Of a stretch of 64,000 nucleotides of DNA, positions 61,407 through 64,000 are shown piece by piece (position 1 is the stretch's first letter; each line of letters opens with the position of its first letter). The stretch is from the NCBI GenBank assembly GCA_017626055.1, contig JAGAJM010000014.1, forward strand, positions 1-64,000, given 5' to 3'. Origin of the DNA: a bacterium. GTDB lineage: Bacteria > Cyanobacteriota > Vampirovibrionia > Gastranaerophilales > Gastranaerophilaceae. Below the pieces are notes generated by a model that was given only the letters and a program-made list of their open reading frames with translations, was not told the origin of the DNA and made no database searches. A program made the position numbers and the translations under genes.

Positions 61407-62120
61407 ATGAAAAGATTAAATAACGCATTTACGTTGACTGAACTTTTGGTTGCATTAGGTGTTATCGCAATTTTATGTGCGGTATTATTACCAGTTATTT
61501 TCAACTTGATGCCTAACCAAAATACTATTATGGCAAAACGTGCATATTATACATTACAAACAGTTGTGAGCGATATGCTTAACGATGAAGCTTGCTATCC
61601 AGATAGAACTAATGCTTTGGATAATCCAAGAGTTGGTCTTGACGATGGTTTTGGATACGTAAACTGCGTTCCTTGGGGCGAAGCATACCTAGAATCAGAA
61701 GATCCTGAACACAAATTTGTTTATGTATTCAAAGACAAATTAGGTTTATACACTGCAGGAAATGACACAGCAAACCAAAAAACAATTTTCTCAACTTCAG
61801 ATGGTATCGATTGGTCAGTATCAAATTTCGCATTTAATCCAAGCAATGCAGAAGGCGGATCAGTTAAAATCACTGTTGACGTAAACGGAAAAGACGCTCC
61901 AAACTGCGGGGGTAAGAATTATGCATACGCTACTGAAATGGGATCTGGAGATGATTCTGCTTGCGCAACAAGAGAAAACGGCTTTGACAGATTCCAAGTT
62001 ACAATTAAAGGTAATGGTCAAATAACCTTTAATGCTAACGACAAATGGGCTATCAATGCAGTTAAAGTTAATAGAAACATCACAAGTGATAAAAACTCTA
62101 ACGACGAAGATGACAATTAA
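61407..62120 (+). CDS. type IV pilin / pseudopilin-like protein
   Basis: This 237-residue protein has a class III (prepilin) signal. MKRLNNA is followed by FTLTELLVALGVIAILCAVLLPVIF, so a prepilin peptidase would cut after the alanine, with Glu at position 5 of the mature protein. A globular C-terminal part with several cysteines (NDEACYPD, VNCVPWG, NCGGK, SACATRE) and a glycine-rich stretch (GDGFGYVN type) follows. It could be a minor pilin or a type II secretion pseudopilin. TGAGGA precedes the ATG, and it has its own promoter. No pilus machinery genes lie next to it. It ends four bases before rnpB. Confidence 0.88.
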   Translation: MKRLNNAFTLTELLVALGVIAILCAVLLPVIFNLMPNQNTIMAKRAYYTLQTVVSDMLNDEACYPDRTNALDNPRVGLDDGFGYVNCVPWGEAYLESEDPEHKFVYVFKDKLGLYTAGNDTANQKTIFSTSDGIDWSVSNFAFNPSNAEGGSVKITVDVNGKDAPNCGGKNYAYATEMGSGDDSACATRENGFDRFQVTIKGNGQITFNANDKWAINAVKVNRNITSDKNSNDEDDN

Positions 62121-62124
62121 TAAT

Positions 62125-62460
62125 AAAGTAGTCGGATAATCGCGCCGCAAGGTGAGGAAAGTCCGTGCATCCCAGAACAGACCGCCGGAGAAACTCCGGA
62201 CGATGCGAGTCGGTGGATAGTGCCACAGAAATGAAGACTGCCGATGGGCTTTATGCCACAGGCGATGGTGCAACGGTGAGTTAAGAGCTTCACCAGTGAT
62301 ATCGAGAGGTATCAGCTAGGTAAACCCCGGTCGGATGCAAGATTGAATCGAAGGTTATAAAGGTTGTTCGCCAACTTCGGAAAAATCGCTAGAGATTAGG
62401 AGCAATCCTAATACCAGATAGATGATTATCTAAAACAGAACACGGCTTACGGGCTGCTTT
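62125..62460 (+). ncRNA. rnpB: RNase P RNA (type A)
   Basis: The RNA component of ribonuclease P trims the 5' ends of pre-tRNAs. The conserved core GAGGAAAGTCCGTGC is at about 62154, followed by ACAGACCGCC. The J/P4-3' region GAACACGGCTTACGGG is at the 3' end. AAAGTAGTC (62125-62133) pairs with GGGCTGCTTT to close P1. About 336 bases is normal. No separate promoter is clear, because it starts four bases after the prepilin stop. Confidence 0.95.
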
Positions 62461-62468
62461 ATTAATTT

Positions 62469-62499
62469 AAAAGACGAACTTTTACAGTTCGTCTTTTTT
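62469..62499 (+). terminator. terminator of rnpB
   Basis: AAAAGACGAACT pairs with AGTTCGTCTTTT around TTTAC, followed by T. The hairpin starts eight bases after rnpB. Confidence 0.9.
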
Positions 62500-62509
62500 A
62501 GGTTATAAT
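62481..62509 (+). promoter_or_regulatory. promoter of tmk, overlapping the terminator
   Basis: TTTACA (62481-62486), a 17-base spacer and TATAAT (62504-62509). The -35 box is the loop of the rnpB terminator, and the -10 box lies just after its T run. Confidence 0.75.
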
Positions 62510-62530
62510 AAAGCATAGAAAGAGGGATTT

Positions 62531-63145
62531 ATGAAAAAAGGTTTGTTTATAACATTCGAAGGTGCAGATGGTTGCGGAAAAACAACCCAACTTAACTTGC
62601 TTAAAGACTATTTAGAAAACAATGGTTATGAAGTTGTTCTAACTCGTGAACCTGGAGGAAAAGGTTTAGGCGAAAAAGTTAGAGAAATTTTATTAAATTA
62701 TGATGGGGAAGTTTCAAATCGTTGCGAATCATTTTTATTTTTAGCCGATAGAGCGCAAAATATAGATATTATTGTAAATCCTGCAATCGAACAAGGAAAA
62801 ATCGTACTTTGTGATAGACACACAGATAGTTCAGTTGCCTATCAAGGTTACGGCAGAGGTTTAGACATAAATCAAATCAATACATTAAACAACCTTGCAA
62901 CAAACAACAAAAAACCAGATTTAACTCTTGTTTTTGATGTAGATATCGAAACTTCAATGCAAAGAGTTGGCAATGAAAAAGATAGAATGGAAAGTGCTGG
63001 TAAAGACTTCTTCAACAGAGTTAGAAATGGATATTTAGAACTTGCAAAACAAGAACCTGAAAGAATTAAAGTAGTTGATTCTACAAAATCTATTCAAGAA
63101 GTTCAAAAAGATGTCCTAGAAATTATTAAAACTAAATTGAACTAA
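62531..63145 (+). CDS. tmk: thymidylate kinase
   Basis: Tmk phosphorylates dTMP to dTDP. The 204-residue protein has Walker A FEGADGCGKTTQ (9-20), TREPGG (about 38-43), the LID/DRx signature LCDRHTDSSVAYQGYGRG and KPDLTLVFDVD. The DRY triplet common in the family is DRH here. AGAGGG precedes the ATG. It has its own promoter. The NDK-like gene follows after 43 bases and may be co-transcribed; the two enzymes act in sequence on dTMP and dTDP. Confidence 0.97.
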   Translation: MKKGLFITFEGADGCGKTTQLNLLKDYLENNGYEVVLTREPGGKGLGEKVREILLNYDGEVSNRCESFLFLADRAQNIDIIVNPAIEQGKIVLCDRHTDSSVAYQGYGRGLDINQINTLNNLATNNKKPDLTLVFDVDIETSMQRVGNEKDRMESAGKDFFNRVRNGYLELAKQEPERIKVVDSTKSIQEVQKDVLEIIKTKLN

Positions 63146-63188
63146 CAAAAATAATAATGTTCAGACTTCTAATATATGAAGGTGAATT

Positions 63189-63617
63189 ATGTACATATCC
63201 CCAACAAATCAGAATTATAATCCAAATTTTCAAGCTTACGAAAAAACATTTGTAATTATTAAGCCAGATGCCGTTAAACGTAATCTTGAAATTGAAATTT
63301 TGAATAAAATTAAAAATTCTGGTTTAGAAATACTTGAAGAATGGAGCGGAGTTGCACCAAGGAAAATGGTTGAAGGTAATTATATCCAATATAAAGAAAA
63401 ACCTTTCTTCCAAGAATGGATAGATTTTATGATGTCAGGAAGATTAAGAGCAATTGTTTTAGGGGGAGATGACGCAATAGAGAAAGCTGGCACCATAAAA
63501 AAACAAGTACGTAGCGAATATGCGCCAAACGAAAAAAGACTTAATCTTATTCACTGCTCAGATGATGTCGAAGAAGCAAGAAAAGAAATTGCGAACTTTT
63601 TAGACACAAGAGCCTAG
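63189..63617 (+). CDS. ndk: nucleoside-diphosphate kinase, short form
   Basis: NDK balances nucleoside triphosphates using a phosphohistidine. The core begins KTFVIIKPDAVKRN (about 19-32) and has YKEKPFFQEWIDFMMSG and LNLIHCSD with catalytic His122, where HGSD is usual. The stretch before that histidine is about 14 residues shorter than normal: the GATDPAxAxPGTIRGDF segment is reduced to KAGTIKKQV. The Arg of GTIR is replaced by Lys. The first 18 residues (MYISPTNQNYNPNFQAYE) are an extra N-terminal tail. The preceding AAGGTGAATT is a weak ribosome binding site. It follows tmk. Activity is likely but not certain. Confidence 0.85.
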   Translation: MYISPTNQNYNPNFQAYEKTFVIIKPDAVKRNLEIEILNKIKNSGLEILEEWSGVAPRKMVEGNYIQYKEKPFFQEWIDFMMSGRLRAIVLGGDDAIEKAGTIKKQVRSEYAPNEKRLNLIHCSDDVEEARKEIANFLDTRA

Positions 63618-64000
63618 AAATCAGATACAAATTGCTGACTTGCAAATTTTGGTTCATAATCATTCAATTTAGAATATTCAATACCAGATTCTACAAAATC
63701 AACATTTGCACCATATTCATCACCCATACGCTTTTTAGCCCATCCTCGTTCTGCGTATAATGATTTCACATTATCAGAAAACATTTCACTGTTACTTTCT
63801 GCATAAGAAATCAATGTATTATATGAAGCTAAAGCAGTTACATAATCTTCCATTAAATAATACATATATGCTTGATCACACGAAATATAAAATTGGTTTT
63901 TAAAATCATTTTTCTTTAAAGATGCCATTAAATCAGTATATTCTTGAATAATTGTTTCGGGCATATTATTTTCGATCTTAAATATAGATTTCACCCAAAG
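63614..64000 (-). CDS. TPR-like protein, 5' part outside the window
   Basis: At least 126 residues of a helical protein are visible. The frame is open to the right edge, and no start with a ribosome binding site is visible, so the N-terminus probably lies beyond 64000. The visible part resembles TPR units (QFYISCDQAYMYYLMEDYVTALASYNTLISYAE and SLYAERGWAKKRMGDEYGANVDF, with the A-x-Y pattern). It ends EPKFASQQFVSDF. The 3' end overlaps the NDK stop by four bases. Confidence 0.65.
   Translation of the reverse strand, partial: LWVKSIFKIENNMPETIIQEYTDLMASLKKNDFKNQFYISCDQAYMYYLMEDYVTALASYNTLISYAESNSEMFSDNVKSLYAERGWAKKRMGDEYGANVDFVESGIEYSKLNDYEPKFASQQFVSDF

Overview
The window reads as an AT-rich chromosome segment from a Gram-negative, non-photosynthetic relative of cyanobacteria, most likely an uncultured gut member of the Gastranaerophilales (Melainabacteria/Vampirovibrionia). 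This is an inference from low GC, type V autotransporters and an MCE protein (outer membrane), a cyanobacterial-type boxA, a VKOR-thioredoxin fusion, LysM/amidase proteins without signal peptides, and a prepilin with a short FTLTELL signal. There are no phage, IS or CRISPR elements. Gene order is that of a core chromosome with several lineage-specific large proteins.

Layout. 1-300: promoter and leader of an rRNA operon leaving the window to the left. 446-13.7 kb (minus): secA, an 1889-aa EF-hand/helical-repeat protein, an SNF2 helicase, gpmI. 13.8-23.3 kb (minus): two paralogous autotransporters with Pmp-like GGAI/FxxN repeats. 23.7-25.3 kb (plus): coaD and two proteins sharing a small duplicated module. 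25.3-28.0 kb (plus): rpmG, tRNA-Trp, secE, nusG, rplK, rplA, with two RNA elements that look like copies of the L1 stalk of 23S rRNA. 28-30.7 kb (minus): small membrane proteins, an ACT-domain protein and an alanine/Na+ symporter. 30.9-33.1 kb: GH57 glycosidase. 33-37 kb (minus): DUF3137 protein, nadC, nadB. 37.1-37.8 kb: NarL-type regulator. 37.8-43 kb (minus): small unknown, nusA, rimP, a long coiled-coil protein, anmK. 43.1-43.7 kb: gene-free, with a strong minus-strand terminator and a possible structured RNA. 43.7-45.5 kb (plus): two overlapping WYL-domain proteins. 45.5-50.7 kb (minus): der, two TPR proteins, queH, VKOR-Trx. 50.8-51.6 kb: a GspE-N-like protein. 51.6-57 kb (minus): lysozyme and two amidases. 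57-61.1 kb: upp, an MCE protein, a cysteine-cluster protein, an EamA transporter, CorA and a small unknown. 61.4-64 kb (plus): prepilin, rnpB, tmk, a short NDK, then a partial TPR gene.

How parts fit together. Translation and export functions (SecA, SecE, NusG, L11, L1, L33, NusA, RimP, Der, RNase P) dominate. The envelope theme includes autotransporters, peptidoglycan hydrolases, AnmK (muropeptide recycling), MCE lipid transport, VKOR disulfide formation and a pilin.

The most unusual signals are four. A palindromic repeat is inserted in frame in an autotransporter gene. A roughly 125-residue module is shared by the giant EF-hand protein and a triple-repeat amidase. L1-stalk mimics precede both rplK and rplA. 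A promoter lies just upstream of an intrinsic terminator in the rimP-nusA leader. All function statements come from reading motifs by eye; no database search was possible.
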